NCBI GenBank assembly: GCA_003508835.1
Contig: PUFA01000027.1
Location: forward strand, 6,200,001 to 6,264,000
Direction of reading: 5' to 3'
DNA from: Eonycteris spelaea
Lineage: Eukaryota > Chordata > Mammalia > Chiroptera > Pteropodidae
Length of the DNA stretch: 64,000 bases
The first letter of the stretch is position 1. Each line of letters starts with the position of its first letter. The position numbers were made by a program, and so were the translations under genes. A model generated the notes under the pieces. It saw only the letters and a program-made list of their open reading frames with translations, searched no databases and was not told the origin of the DNA. Below are positions 45,845-58,049 of the stretch, piece by piece.

Positions 45845-46969
45845 AGTAATTTAGTATGCCAGTGTGAGATTTTGAATAATGTTTCTAATATATATTTTCC
45901 AAATTTTTCTAAAGCTGTATTACTTTAATGCATACATATGCATTACGCACACATATATAATGTTTTTCTTAACAAACATTAGAAAATTTAGCTCCTTTCT
46001 GCCTTGGAGCTAGCAGACTCGAGTGACAGCTCAGAAGGGGCTTTTGAGTTGTTGGGTGGGAGTTTTGCTCCCTTCTGGGTGTGATGAAATGTTGAACCCC
46101 ACCCTCCACCTTTTTTTTTTTTTAAACCAGGGATGTTTGTGTGTGTGCGTGGTGTGTGTGTGCATATGTATGTAAAAACCCTGAAGTCCCTTTAAAAATA
46201 TCCTACTTGGCGGAGTTAAGAGACAAATGTTACCTATTCCAGTCTGTACAGAAAAATGTTCTATTATACTTTTAAACAAATAAAAGAAATGACTCTTTAA
46301 GTGTACGGAGCAGAAAACTGAATAAAAAATAAATGGTGCTCGAAACAGCATCTGAATTTTGGAAGAAGCTGTAATATTTTTATGGAAATGGGCACATGTG
46401 TGTCCCAAGGATGGGGTTGTGTTTTAGTTTTAAGGTCCATAGTTAAGGTAAGAGAAAGAAGATAATATGGGAAGATTTCATTCATACTAAAAGAGAAAAG
46501 CCCATAGAAAGATGCTCTATTCTCCCGGGACTTGGCAGAGAATAGAATGCAAGCCTTATTTCCCTATCTGATAATTCTCTGAAGAAAGTATTCAGACTAA
46601 TTCTTATGATTTAAACCTCTTTAGCAGCAGCAAGTACTACTGGTTTAAAGATTAACTTTTGCTTAAAAAGATGAGTTATATTAATTCATTCCCTAGCCGC
46701 TCAGTGATTCTAAATATATATATTTTTTTTTTTTGAAAAATCAGTCATAAAAGAATTCTTATGGCACCCGAAATGCCACTTCTACTCACTGACTCATTTG
46801 TGATTGTTAGGCAAACAATAATAAAGAATTTGGCCCCTGACAGAGCATTTTAACAATTAAACTTCTAGTGTGTCAGACTGCCAGCTGTGGAAATGGGCTT
46901 CTTCACGCCTATGTTTTAGTTACTTATGACAATATGTTTAATTATTGAACCATAAAACAGACAAAACTA
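45845..46969. other. Unassigned DNA with a GT repeat
   Basis: 46111-46123 T-run and 46137-46165 GT/GC-GT repeat. A 125-codon minus frame at 46408-46031 opens on TTG and passes through the repeat (giving a His/Thr run), so I do not call it a gene. 46500-46680 and 46780-46960 look like ordinary unique DNA. Confidence 0.45.
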
Positions 46970-47190
46970 ATTAAGAGACGGGATCCTTGGCTGATAGTGC
47001 AGGTGCACGTTAGTCGTGACCACCACCTGTGGCAAGTCTCTCCGGCTCGCTTCAGCAGAAGCACTTGGGATTTTTTCAGAGCAGCGAGTCTGCCTGTGTG
47101 CAGGCTGGAAACTTGGCTGCGTCCACCGCAGACTCCTTCTGTCCTGTTGTGTGAGGTCATGGGTGGAACACGTCACTCTGTTTATCCTTC
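46970..47190. promoter_or_regulatory. CpG-enriched patch, possible regulatory element
   Basis: About nine CpGs in roughly 200 bp, against very few in the surrounding AT-rich DNA. It holds CACCTG (E-box), CTCCGGCTCGC and an ACACGTCAC box resembling a CRE/E-box. No TATA box or exon signature. The overlapping frames on both strands (70-81 codons) share the same GC-rich stretch and have no known domain. Regulatory function is inference only. Confidence 0.3.
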
Positions 47191-47615
47191 AGGAAATCCC
47201 AAAGGAAATTGCCCCTATTTACCTTGCCAAGAACATGGATAAAATAAAATAAAAGGATAGGTATAACATACAGGGAATCTGCATTGATACGTTTTTATCT
47301 ATAAAAACAAAAACATTTGTTTTTTGCACATGCGTTCATTATTTCAACAAAGTACCAGCTACAGGTCACGTACTAATATATATGCTAGAAATGTAATTTA
47401 AAAAAATTAAAGCAAAAAAAAATTACATACAAAAGTTTGCCAAGTAAATTTTATGTGCATGGCTCACCTAAGTCTAAGTGAAACTATAAAGTAGATCAAA
47501 ACCAAGTATTAGTATTAAACTTATTTCATCAATGATGACACAAAAGCTGTTTTAAATGGGAGAAAAAGTCACAGCAAGTATGAAGTTTATCTGAGACTTA
47601 ATTATTCCTAACATC
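47191..47615. other. Unassigned AT-rich DNA
   Basis: Nothing recognised. Confidence 0.5.
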
Positions 47616-47619
47616 ATGA

Positions 47620-47830
47620 TATAATAGAAGCAGCCCAAACTCTAGAGCTGGACATACCTGAGTTTGAGGCTCAACTCAGTACCAGTTGTGACACATTGGT
47701 GAAGTTATTAACCTTTCTGCTTCAGATTCTTTGTATGCAAATATAGGTGATTACATGTTTCTAAGAGCTTAAGATTATTCTGTGTCTAGCACAAAATGCA
47801 GTATATGGCACATAATACAATGACTAGAGT
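47620..47830 (+). mobile_element. MIR SINE, sense
   Basis: AATAGAAGCAGCCCAAACTC, AGAGCTGGACATACCTGAGT, GTACCAGTTGTGACACATTG, TGAAGTTATTAACCTTTCTG, TTCAGATTCTTTGTATGC and TAGCACAAAATGCAGTATAT with GGCACATAATA follow MIR from start to tail, nearly complete. Confidence 0.8.
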
Positions 47831-47834
47831 TGCT

Positions 47835-48105
47835 AATTTTATCTTCAGACTCTAATAAGTTTTTTTGCATTATTCCTTCATTTATCTATATTATGATTTG
47901 GCCTTAGAAATACACAATTTATATATTGATTAGGGCCATGTAAAACACAAAAAGTAAAATTTCTTTTTTTCCCTTTCATATTGCCAGACACCAATTTCCC
48001 CTTAATACATCCTATGTTTCTCTTCCCCATCCAAAGTCTACTCTATGTCCTGATATACTGAATGAAATGTTATAATGAAAACCTAAAATATATATTTCAG
48101 CATCC
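47835..48105. other. Unassigned DNA
   Basis: AT-rich with a T/C run near 47962-47976; nothing recognised. Confidence 0.45.
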
Positions 48106-48109
48106 ATTA

Positions 48110-49470
48110 ATAGAACAAGTATGAAGAAAATCACCAATAATATAGGAGACTTGAGCAACATTATCAGACAAATTAACTTACTGGACATGTATATATTACT
48201 CTAATGATAACAAAATAGACATTTCATTTCAGTTCATATGAAATAGTTAACAAAATAAACCATATTCTAAGTCACAAAAAAATGCCTCAATAAATTCAAC
48301 AGAATTCATGTGACAGAAAGTATGATCTTTAATAGAATTAAACTTGTAAATAACAGAAAGATCTCTAAAAAATATCCAAATATTTGGAAACTAAATTAAC
48401 CACATCTAAGCAACTCAGAGTAAAAGAAGAAATCAAATGGGAATTAGGATAAAATTTTTTTTATGAACTTGAGTACATAATGTAAGTATTTGTGCAATTC
48501 TGTGAAAACATAGAGGTGACAGACAAAATGCCTATGTTAAAAATGAAGATGAGTTTCAAAACTTCCTTTTTTATTTTTAAAAGCTATAATTAGAAGAGCA
48601 AATTAAACCCAAAGAAAGTAGAAACAATAAATATGAATATTAAAATCAACAAAAAAGAAAACAAAGAAAAAAGAAAATCAATAAATTCAAGGGCTGTATT
48701 TTTGATATCTATAAAAATGTTAAACTCTAGCAAGACTGCATTAAAAAAATGAGAAGACCCAATATATCTATACCAATTATGATAAAGGTAACTGATTTAT
48801 AGATGTTAAAGATATGGTAATATTTATGACCTACTTTATGCCACAAATTTGGCAATTTTAATGAAATGAACAAATTCCTTTAAAGATAATAACTGGCAAT
48901 TTCAATCAAGAAGAATTGGGATATAGAATAGTCAATATTTATTAAAGAACTTGAATCTGTGTTTAAAATTTTTCACACACACACACACACCCAAAAAAAC
49001 TAAACTAAAATGAAACAAAAGAAAAAGCGCTTTAGGCTCAAATGGCTTTATAGATAAATTCTTTCAACATTTAAAGAAGCAACAATACCCAGATCCATAA
49101 ATTCTTCCAAAAAAATGGAAGCAGAGAAAAACAGTTCCTTATTCATTCTATGAGGTTGGTAAAACCTGTTATCAAAGCCATCACAAGTAAAGACTGAGAT
49201 CCCTCATAAATTTAGGTGAAAAAATTCCAAACAAAAGTTTATCAAATTGAATCCCATAATATATAAATATAAATAATACTTCATAACCGAGTTTATTTTA
49301 GGAATTCAAGGTTATCTTAACATTTGAAAATCAATGAATGAAATTGACTGCATTAACAACCTAAAACAAAAGCCGTATGATTATCTCAGTGGACACACTA
49401 AAAAAATTCATTCAACAGAATTCAAAATCCATTTCTGATTAAAAATAAAAACTCTGAACAAATAGGAAAG
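48110..49470 (+). mobile_element. L1 ORF2 fragment (endonuclease to RT), sense
   Basis: Follows L1 ORF2 in order: ATATAGGAGACTTGAGCAAC; AAACCATATTCTAAGTCAC; TAACAGAAAGATCTCTAAAA; CCAAATATTTGGAAACTAAA; GAAGAAATCAAATGGGAATT; AGAGCAAATTAAACCCAAAG; TTTATGACCTACTTTATGCC; AATGAACAAATTCCTTTAAAG; TCTATGAGGTTGGTAAAACC; TTTTAGGAATTCAAGGTTAT; GCCGTATGATTATCTCAGTG. Both ends are missing and stops are frequent. CA repeat at 48973-48991. Confidence 0.82.
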
Positions 49471-49579
49471 TCTTTTTATTATTGTGTATATAACATTTTT
49501 AATTGAATGCTCAATATCATGTGGTGAACAGTAGATATTCAGATAATTTGTACTTATGCCTAAAAATAAGCCTGATTCT

Positions 49580-50480
49580 TCTTTTGTCGGAATGTTAGTT
49601 TAAAGTGCTGAGTCATCTAGTCAGAAGTTGAGCTAAGTGTAAGTTTCTTGTTGCGATTGTTACCTTCAGTGCACAAGGATTCAAAGTACTCAAATGGTTT
49701 CTTGTGCTTGAAGTGGGAGCTAAGCTACCAGAGAATTTTTCTCAGTGTTCCTGCTCCAACCTCAGCTTTCAGCCGTCCTTGCACAACTGCAACACAGAGG
49801 GTCTCTCTCCAGGAACAAGGACTCTTGCTCTTTCCTCAGGGAAGAATACGACATGATGGCTTGTTACTGCTTGTTAGGCTGATGGACAGAGGACAGGCAG
49901 TTAGTTCCCTTTTGCCCTGGTTCAGTCTCAGCCTTGGGCCCTGTATGCCTAGGCCTCATAGGTGGGGTTTTCTCACCATTCCTACACCTCCCCGTCATGA
50001 CAGCAAATCTCTACATTATACTTGTAATAGGTCTTGTGTGGAAGTCATTGTCCTTCTATGTGCTGAGAGACCTCTAAGGTTATTAATATAGAACTCTGGG
50101 CAGAACCCCATCCTGCTATTTCCCCAAGAGAAGAGGTTTGTTTCTACTTCCCTTCCCATGCAATTATGGTTTCTTACTTATGCCCTGAGGTGACAGAACT
50201 TGCTATTCTTCTCCAAACATTTGAGCTTTTTGTTCAGTATGAAAGAAGGGTCCAGGCAGGAGATGTGGAGCTTCATGGCTTTCCGGCAGTGGTAGGCGAT
50301 TCCATCTCCCACACCTGTACCACCCTCAGGAGGTTTCCTCCAGGCTCCCAAACTTGCACGAGTTTGCACAAACTTCTTGTGAGAGTTCAGTAAAGGTTCT
50401 TGGAAAACAGGGCTCCCAGTGAGTGAAAAATCCCTGTCTGAGGTGCCCAAGGTTCTATACTGTTGGACTAGCCCACATCT
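49580..50480. other. GC-richer block of unknown origin
   Basis: Roughly 900 bp that stands out from the AT-rich surroundings, directly after the L1 fragment. It could be a solo LTR, an L1 5'UTR of a type I do not know, or a retroposed gene piece. I find no clear terminal TG...CA with matching duplication. The longest frame of the window, 49648-50091 plus (147 codons), opens on TTG and its first ATG leaves about 69 codons; another 90-codon minus frame covers 50450-50178. Neither shows a domain that I recognise. Confidence 0.4.
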
Positions 50481-50489
50481 ATTCTTTAA

Positions 50490-53400
50490 TAATGTGATAA
50501 AATTCTAAGTTCCTCTTACCTGCTGGAGCTGATTAGGTTTTCATGTTTTCTGTCTCAACATGGTTGAACTTCTCTGTCTTGCACATTTAACCTTACCTCT
50601 TCAATGAAATAAAATAGTAATGATTGTAGCTTATACATTTTATTTTCCTACCCTTAGGGTGGAAGTTATTCTCTTTTCCAGCTTTATATATTTTAGGTGA
50701 AAGTGGAACCCCATAATATTAGTAATATATCATTTATTTCTTTAAACATAGGAAGCAAACATTTTTATTTCTAGCATATGCCAATTAGTGGCTTTTTTTT
50801 TTTTTACAAGTAGTTTCTTTTTCCCCAGACAATCTTTATTAAAATGGCTTCATTTTTTAGGAATTTATTTTTTTTTTAATTTTAAGTTGATGTAATGTGA
50901 AACTTATTACCTAAGGCTATTTAAATGTTTGTATCTTTGAGTTGCAATTAAATGCCATCTAATATAATTCTCATTTTTTTCTAACAGGTGCTTTTTTTAA
51001 AATGAATAACTTATTAAGAAAATAACTTTTTCTTATTAACAAATCACAATCCAAAAATTAGCTGTGATTAATATATAAACTGTGACTTGAAGTTTTTCTT
51101 GATAAGAGTTAAAAAAGAACAAACCTACTCAAATGTAAACCAAACTTTCATTTTGTGTTTTAGCTTATATCTTCAAATATCAAGCTTGAGGACATAAAAG
51201 AAACAAACATAGGAATGTTGTGTTTAGTGAGTCCCCTTAAGCAAAGTATAAATATGTTATATGAACTTAAGTTATTCTATATTAAAAATGTTTGACAATT
51301 GACCTAAATATTCAGACCTTAAAACAAGACATGTAAGAAACTCTCTGAAAAAATTAGTGAATACAGCCAAAGGGGAAATCATTAAGTGACAGAGTGTTAC
51401 CTTGAATGATTCATTTGCTAATATGGTGCTGAATAGCTGTCAAGTAAGAATGTTTATTATTTCTTAGAGTTTTTCTTTTTTCCCCTAAATTCTTAATTTA
51501 TAACTGATGAAAAAAAAAAAACACACACACTTTATATCCCTTACTTAGTCAAGCATTCATTGGCTAAATTAGGTTTGATTACTTTTTAATGCATTGATAC
51601 ATAAGGATGTATTTTAGTTCTCAGTCTCTTTTACTTTTGCCATTTCTGTATGGTTGTAAAACTTTTCCATTAATTGTTTTAAACTAAACTAAAAAAGAAA
51701 AAGAAAAAAAGATGCTGCTGCTTTCTCGTTAATGATGTCCATAGTAAACTAAAAAATGAACTAGTATTAGGAATGTTTATGTGGCTATTTCACACCTCTT
51801 TTACTGTAATGCTTGGTTTATACTTAGATGGATATTGCCATTTGGAATAATTTCAAAACATAATTAAGAACTGTGATATAGCTTGATCTAGTGTTCTAAA
51901 CGTTTCCTGAATGTCTCCTTTTCTGAGTTAAAATACAGAAATGGAAGAATAGAGCACATAACGTTGAATGACGGCAATGGAAAATAAGCACAAAATAAAG
52001 AAAAAATAACTCATCTCCATCCTGTGAAAATAAGTTGAAGTCAAATGCCAAATAATTGTTGATTAATAAGGTTTAAATGTGATGTCATGGACTGGCCTAC
52101 GCTCTTAATGTTATGAAATTTTAAGATGCACCTCACTAATACATTTTGAAAATTAGAAAGAGGCACACATCTCCAGGCTGACAGAGCCCTGCTGATGTCA
52201 TGGGCACAGGCTGAATTTCAACCTCAACTTGAGTCTTTGTATAGGCATCAACTGTTCCACCTGAAAGACTCTGATAGAACCTCAGAAAAAAATCATCTCA
52301 GAAAGAAACTCATTCTTTGCCCGAACATGCTCTAAAAGAGAAACTTCCACACTATACTTTCTCCTGTTTTTCTCTGGCAGGTCACTCAAGGCAGTCTCTC
52401 CCGAGCCATGGGATTTTAAAGCACATCAAATAATACTCCTTTTATTCTCCCAATTCCAGAGATGTATGTTGGTCTTTCCAAGGCGGCTTCTGGACCAGAC
52501 CAGAAGATCTGGGATTAATGAAATACGCTTGCTTGTTTCACAGTATTATAACAAGTCCTGCTTAAAACTAGCCCCTACTTTTCTCAGTTTTGGCTAACGC
52601 TCTAAAAGCAGTAATTACTTAAGTTCCTTTTCTTATTATAGCACTTAAAGTATTTGGGACGTATAGAGATTACTTTCTTCTGAAATGGGAATCTGGTTTA
52701 AAAAATTACAATATCTACTAAAATTCTTTGAGAGAAGACAGAAATGTGATGGGCTTAACCAGGACAAAGATGACCAAACCAAAGTTAGTCAGTCAATAGG
52801 CCACATGCAGGGAGGTCAGCCAGGGTGAACAGAAGTAGGTGAGAAGGCTTACAGTCCAGAAGATAGATGGAATAATTTTTGTACTAGTTAATAATGTTAG
52901 AACATCTCAGTTTAGCACTGAGTTTATGATAGAGAGTACTGGCTCTACATTTCTATAATGTTCTGCTTACTGTAAATACAAAGGGATATTGCTTGTAGCC
53001 AAAAGCAAAATCAGAGCAATCAGAGCAAAGCAATAATCAGAGTAAAGATATTGATGTTAAGATCATCTCACAGTAAAACAACAACAAAAACAACCACCAA
53101 ACAAAAAAACTAAAAGTTAAATACATTCTGGGGGCTAAATAATAAAATCAAACACACAAAAAAATGTTTTATAACTCTTGGTATCTTCATATTTAAAAAG
53201 CAAGATGTATGATTTTTCAACCAATCAAGGGCCGTTAATTGAATGCCAACTCTACATCATCCAAAACTAGGCATGAGAGAAACATAGTATTATAATTTTG
53301 GCCCAGGTCACACTGCAAAGGGAATGTTTTGATACATATTTACTGAAACATGCACTGTGTGCTAAAATCAAAAAAAAGAAGAATTTTTGAAATCTTTATC

Positions 53401-54500
53401 ATGAATGCTGAATTTAATGTGCCTGCATGAGGGGATCATCTCTATCATCAACGGTAAGGTGGATTTTCCCTGTTCTCCAATAATTTTATGTAGTTTCAAT
53501 GTTTAGAATTTCAACTAAATATGCATTAAGTAGTACACTTTGAAGTATTTCAATATGCATTCACCAAAGCATGCATGTTGAAGATGCCAGCGCATATGAA
53601 AGATCATTCAGTAGAAACTAATGCTGTCCAGCAGAGAATAAAATAACTAATTGTACTTTGTAATGTAGACAGTAACGTGATTTTCAGTGTATGGCATTTG
53701 CAAAGTGCTTTCTTATCTGGAATGTTGAGAGAGATGACCTCAAAGAGGACTCGAATCTTCTTTCATCAAAGTGCTTTCTGTATAACTTCTAATGGATAAT
53801 AGATATGCTGTAATGCTTTTGATATAAATCTCTTGAGTGACATTTTTTCTTCTAGCTTTCTTTTTGTACCTAACATGTAAATTATTGCTGAATTACAGTG
53901 ATCATATCAGTGAGAAAGGAGAATACACTGCACTATTGATAGATTTGTGAACACTTCATTCTATAGGAAGATATGAAGACCAAGACTCTATCCAGATTCC
54001 AAATTCCTCATGGAATTGGGCACATTTTTTATTCTTACTCATGGCAGTTTTACCTTTTATTAAATGGAAATATTTATGCCTGTACTATACTATTCAAAAA
54101 AACAAACAAAAATAAAACTAAATAAAACAAATATTTAAATTAGTGCCTACTGCCTTAAATAATAAATCATTGTGTGGATGAAATAATTTATACAGCCATT
54201 TAGCAATATGTATATTGGTCATCTGCTACATGTCAGGACTTTGAGATTTTACCCAACTTGCAAGCTAACAGGTTAACCTATCTCAGTTTCATAGATGCTG
54301 ACAGAAGAACAAGGTTCATGTGTGATCACAAAGGCAGCAGCAGGCTGGAGACATCCCAGGTAGCTAACCTTATGTTAAACTCCTTCTTAATCACTATGTA
54401 TCTTGTTTTATGCCTGCCATGCATATTCTACATTGTGTGTTATATATTCCTTTTCCTAGAGGAGATATCAGCAGATGATATGCCATTATACTCTGAATTG
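50490..54500. other. Long unassigned stretch, mostly repeat-poor
   Basis: AT-rich at 50560-51130 with T-runs (50793-50806, 50868-50877). 52140-52620 and 53380-53860 are of balanced composition, repeat-free to my eye, and candidates for conserved noncoding sequence. 53225-53350 faintly resembles an antisense MIR. The frame at 54258-54536 (92 codons) has a hydrophobic stretch but opens on a non-ATG codon in low-complexity context; I do not call it. Confidence 0.4.
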
Positions 54501-54504
54501 TATA

Positions 54505-54670
54505 TTTATTATATTCTATCAACAAACATTTTTTAATGGCTATTATATGCCAGGCTCTATGCTTGATTTTGAGGCATTTATAATCCAATAGGGAGTGATA
54601 TATGCAATTATCATATGGAATGGAATAGGGTAAATGCTATAATAAAGACTAGAAAACATGAAGTGCCAAA
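54505..54670 (-). mobile_element. L2 LINE 3' end, antisense
   Basis: ATTCTATCAACAAACATTTT, TTAATGGCTATTATATGCCA, GGCTCTATGCTTGATTTTGA and TTATAATCCAATAGGGAGTG are the complement of the L2 tail. Confidence 0.7.
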
Positions 54671-54709
54671 AAATTCATTTGTTAGTCAAAATGAGTAAAA
54701 TTATATTCA

Positions 54710-54960
54710 GTAATAAATTAACTCCAAATCTCAGTGGCTTAATACAACAAAAGTTATTTTTCACCATCACCAGTGTCCAATGCTGATTGGCAATAAGAGT
54801 TTACCGATTTGTTACTTAACATTTCAAAATATTTACACAAGTATTGTGGCAGGGGGAAAGCTCTTAAAATTTGTGCGAGAAATACATATCACATAACTCA
54901 CATTTGCATTTCATTGGCCAAAGCAAGGGTTAAAAATGTACGTAAACGTGGAAAGAGAAA
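54710..54960. mobile_element. Ancient interspersed repeat fragment
   Basis: AATTAACTCCAAATCTCAGT with GGCTTAATACAACAAAAGTT, then CACATTTGCATTTCATTGGC and CAAAGCAAGGGTTAAAAATG. The order resembles the 'gtggcttaaaacaac ... attggtcaaagcaag' families seen at 40850 and 45480; name not resolved. Confidence 0.45.
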
Positions 54961-55170
54961 AGAGCCATAATAATAGTTAATAGCCCAAATAACTATCACA
55001 TAAATAGAAAGGAAGAAGAAATTGGCTTTGCCTTTAAAGTCAGGATCACACTAATTATCGACTGAAAACACAACTGAAAATTAAATCAATTAGACTACTT
55101 GTCTGCATTACTTACATACTCCTTGCTGTATTTCTTTAGGAATTCATTGGAATTAATGCATTTTTGTCTA
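54961..55170. other. Unassigned DNA
   Basis: Nothing recognised. Confidence 0.4.
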
Positions 55171-55173
55171 CTC

Positions 55174-55276
55174 ATTTTCTGTGAGATAAACTTAAAAATA
55201 CATATACATATATGTGTGTATGTATGTGTGTACATTTGTGTATATGCATGTATATATAGTTTATCTCACAGAAAAT
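55174..55276. repeat. Perfect 19-bp inverted repeat around a TA/TG-rich loop
   Basis: ATTTTCTGTGAGATAAACT at 55174-55192 and its exact complement AGTTTATCTCACAGAAAAT at 55258-55276. The 65-nt spacer is TA/TG-rich and can partly pair too. In DNA or RNA this gives a long hairpin. No family is recognised. A frame at 55099-55347 crosses it but looks random. Confidence 0.85.
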
Positions 55277-55279
55277 ATT

Positions 55280-57900
55280 TAACACACTGTTATATTAAGT
55301 TAGATTTATGTCAAAATATAATTTCTCTGAAAATGACATGTTGTTAGTAAGGAAACAAGACTGGGACTGAATGATGTTTGTTAAATCTAAGAGAGAATCC
55401 AATTTGAAAACTACAAGTATATTACTCTATGAAAAGAGAGTGGCTTGATATTTATGTCAGACAAAACTTGAAATCAGATGCTTTTTCTTTTTTTAACCAG
55501 ATGTATTGGGAGTGATTAGGTAAAAGCCTATATTAGTTCCTGCATGATATGGTTTAAGAAGTAAACAATAAGCAGGACTGAATGAAAAACTATTGTTAAT
55601 GAAAAAAAAAAACTGTTGTTAATGGAAACAAGAAAATTTGGAAGTGTATTTGTGACATTGCACATATATCGTACATTCACTTACAAAATGTATATATACA
55701 TGCAATATTATTGAAAAATAGCTATGTTTTTAGTTTTTGAAATAAAAAATTGAATACTATTGACATTCAATTACTAGAATTTCTTCAAAGTAACTTCCTC
55801 ATAGGATGTAATATATATTAAATACAAAAATAAAATATTCTAAAGCTTAAAATATAAAGTTTAAAAGATATTATTAAAATTCAACTGTAAGTTAGCAGCT
55901 ATTAGAGGTTACACAAACAACAGATTATTTCAAAGAGGAATAGTGTACCTTTAATTGTTAGACTTATGGAGATAATAAAAACAAATTGACATTTAGTCAA
56001 TTCTCTTGTTTTTAAGATCTCAGGACACCACTTACCACAGCATACCTTATTCCTGGTTGTCACTGGATCTTAGTGAATTCATAGTGTTATGGTATTTGAT
56101 GTCACTCTAATACTCAAAAGAAACTTAAAACAGTAAAAAAAAATTAGAATACAAGAAGAACTTTAAGGAGCATGATTGTTTTAAACAAAAATTTTTACCT
56201 TTTTTTATTAGAAATAACAATTTTCAGAAGGTATAAGAAATTTTTAAATGAATGAAAATCTGTGGTATAAAATAAATTAAACAGTGATAAAAGTTTTAGT
56301 GTTATTATTTCTCTTAATCTCAAACTAATTTAGATGGTTAATGATAAAAATTGAATTCACTTTTAAAACTTAAGTTTACTTTGGATGACTGTCATTTTTT
56401 TCCCTAAAAACATTAATAACTGCCATTATTGTATAAAAACTAAGATTCAAAACAGCTAATGTAGTTGGAATTTCTTGATATAATACAATGTGGACTATTG
56501 AATCTTGGTTTTAAAAAAGTAAGCAATGTGAAACATCCTCTGATTGTAAGGGTTACTGCTAAATTAATTTGAAATAACTTTCTGTGAATGAAATAGATTA
56601 AAGTAACATTTGTCCTTGAGACAATAGTTTTAGTTTATTTCATTCTGAGTTAGGGAACATGGCCTTTATGGGCACTATATACAATGAATTCGAAATTACT
56701 CCAAAGTTCAAACATCAGTGAAGCATCGCATCATATGTTCAAATTAGATGACCATTTGGCTAGGCAAAAGCCACTTATATTTCAGAAGACATTCGTGTTA
56801 TAATCAAAAATGAATTAGCAGACATGGAAACTTCAAGCACCATTTATCATTTAGAACTCATGTGCATTAATATGCTTCATATCTATGACTCTGAGAAAAG
56901 CTAAGTCAACTCCAAAATTACCATAACATTCGAAACTAAGCACTAATGCATTTTAAAGTGAATGTATTGAAAATTGAATGCCAACTAAAAATAAATGATG
57001 GTAACATTTAAAATTAAATTACAAAAGGCTTTTTTCTTGTCCCTTACTCTATTGTCATCTTCAGCATAACTGTCACATTTCCACCACTTATATCTTAAAA
57101 ATAATTTAGAATGTAAAATGAAACAAAACACAACCCACCTAATTTTACGTAAGTGAATACTTGATAAATAAACTTGATTTCTTATGAAGGAAAGATTCAG
57201 TGTATTCTATTAAGCAATTTGAATCTTCTACATAGGACTCATTTAATGATCTATCTGGTTACTGGCTTTTATTTTTATCACTATTACTTCCAATGTATAA
57301 TATTCCATAACCATATTTATACTTCAATAAGAAGATGCTGAAGAAAGCTAACCATTAATGTATTAAAATGTTTAATATGGCAAGGGGAAACATACATTTT
57401 ATAATGAAAATGAAATTATGTAGTATTTATTTTTTGTCCTTCTTAATAAGCCTTAAAAAATGAACACATAAAACTGAATTGTGGTTTAAGCCTAAAAGCA
57501 AATACAAATCAAACAAAAGACAGCTGGAGATGTGTTTTGCCAGTAGATTATTCTCTCTTTATATACAGATGTGTGTATGTGTACCATTACACAGCAAACA
57601 CTGCTAGAATACATGAATCATTCTAATTCTGCTGGGGGGAAAATTGCAAAAACAAAACATAAAACCCTAACCGTCAAATACTATTAACTAAAACTAATTT
57701 ACAGAATTCTACAAATTTTTATTAACTAAAGAGATAATACTCAAGTTACCAAAAGCAGTAATCCTTTTCTAATTGAAGACACCTTATTACAGCACTTAGG
57801 TCATGGTACAGTATTATAATTACTTATGTAGTTATATATGCATTTGTATTTATCTATATAATTACATATTTATAGATTTATATATGTATATAATGTAATT
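55280..57900. other. Unassigned AT-rich DNA
   Basis: No gene or clear transposon. 56690-57110 has ordinary complexity; 55580-55625 holds two near-identical TGTTAATG(G/A)AAA-type units separated by an A-run. 57828-57895 is TA-rich. Confidence 0.45.
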
Positions 57901-57904
57901 CTAT

Positions 57905-58025
57905 TGTGTGTTTCTTGAGAGCAATAGTCATGTCTTATTTCATTTTATTTCCCTTGTAAGGGTAAGCATACTACCTGAAATAGTGCAGGTGCTCAAAATA
58001 TATTTATTGAATGACTGAAATTTTC
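57905..58025 (+). mobile_element. L2 LINE 3' end, sense
   Basis: TTCTTGAGAGCAATAGTCAT (the 'gagggcaggg' box), CTACCTGAAATAGTGCAGGT and GCTCAAAATATATTTATTGA with ATGACTGAA match the L2 tail. Confidence 0.7.
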
Positions 58026-58049
58026 TGAATGAATTAATTCCAGGCTGTC

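Noticed and set aside
46031..46408. 125-codon minus-strand open frame
   Set aside because: Opens on TTG and crosses a GT/CA microsatellite that produces a His/Thr run. No recognised domain.
49648..50091. 147-codon open frame, longest in the window
   Set aside because: It opens on TTG; the first in-frame ATG leaves about 69 codons. No domain, splice or codon signal is recognisable, and the frame lies in an unclassified GC-richer block.
54258..54536. 92-codon frame with a hydrophobic stretch
   Set aside because: Non-ATG start and T-rich low-complexity DNA; hydrophobic residues are what T-rich codons give.
55099..55347. 82-codon frame over the 19-bp inverted repeat
   Set aside because: Open by chance across a TA/TG microsatellite; the repeat structure is the only notable feature.
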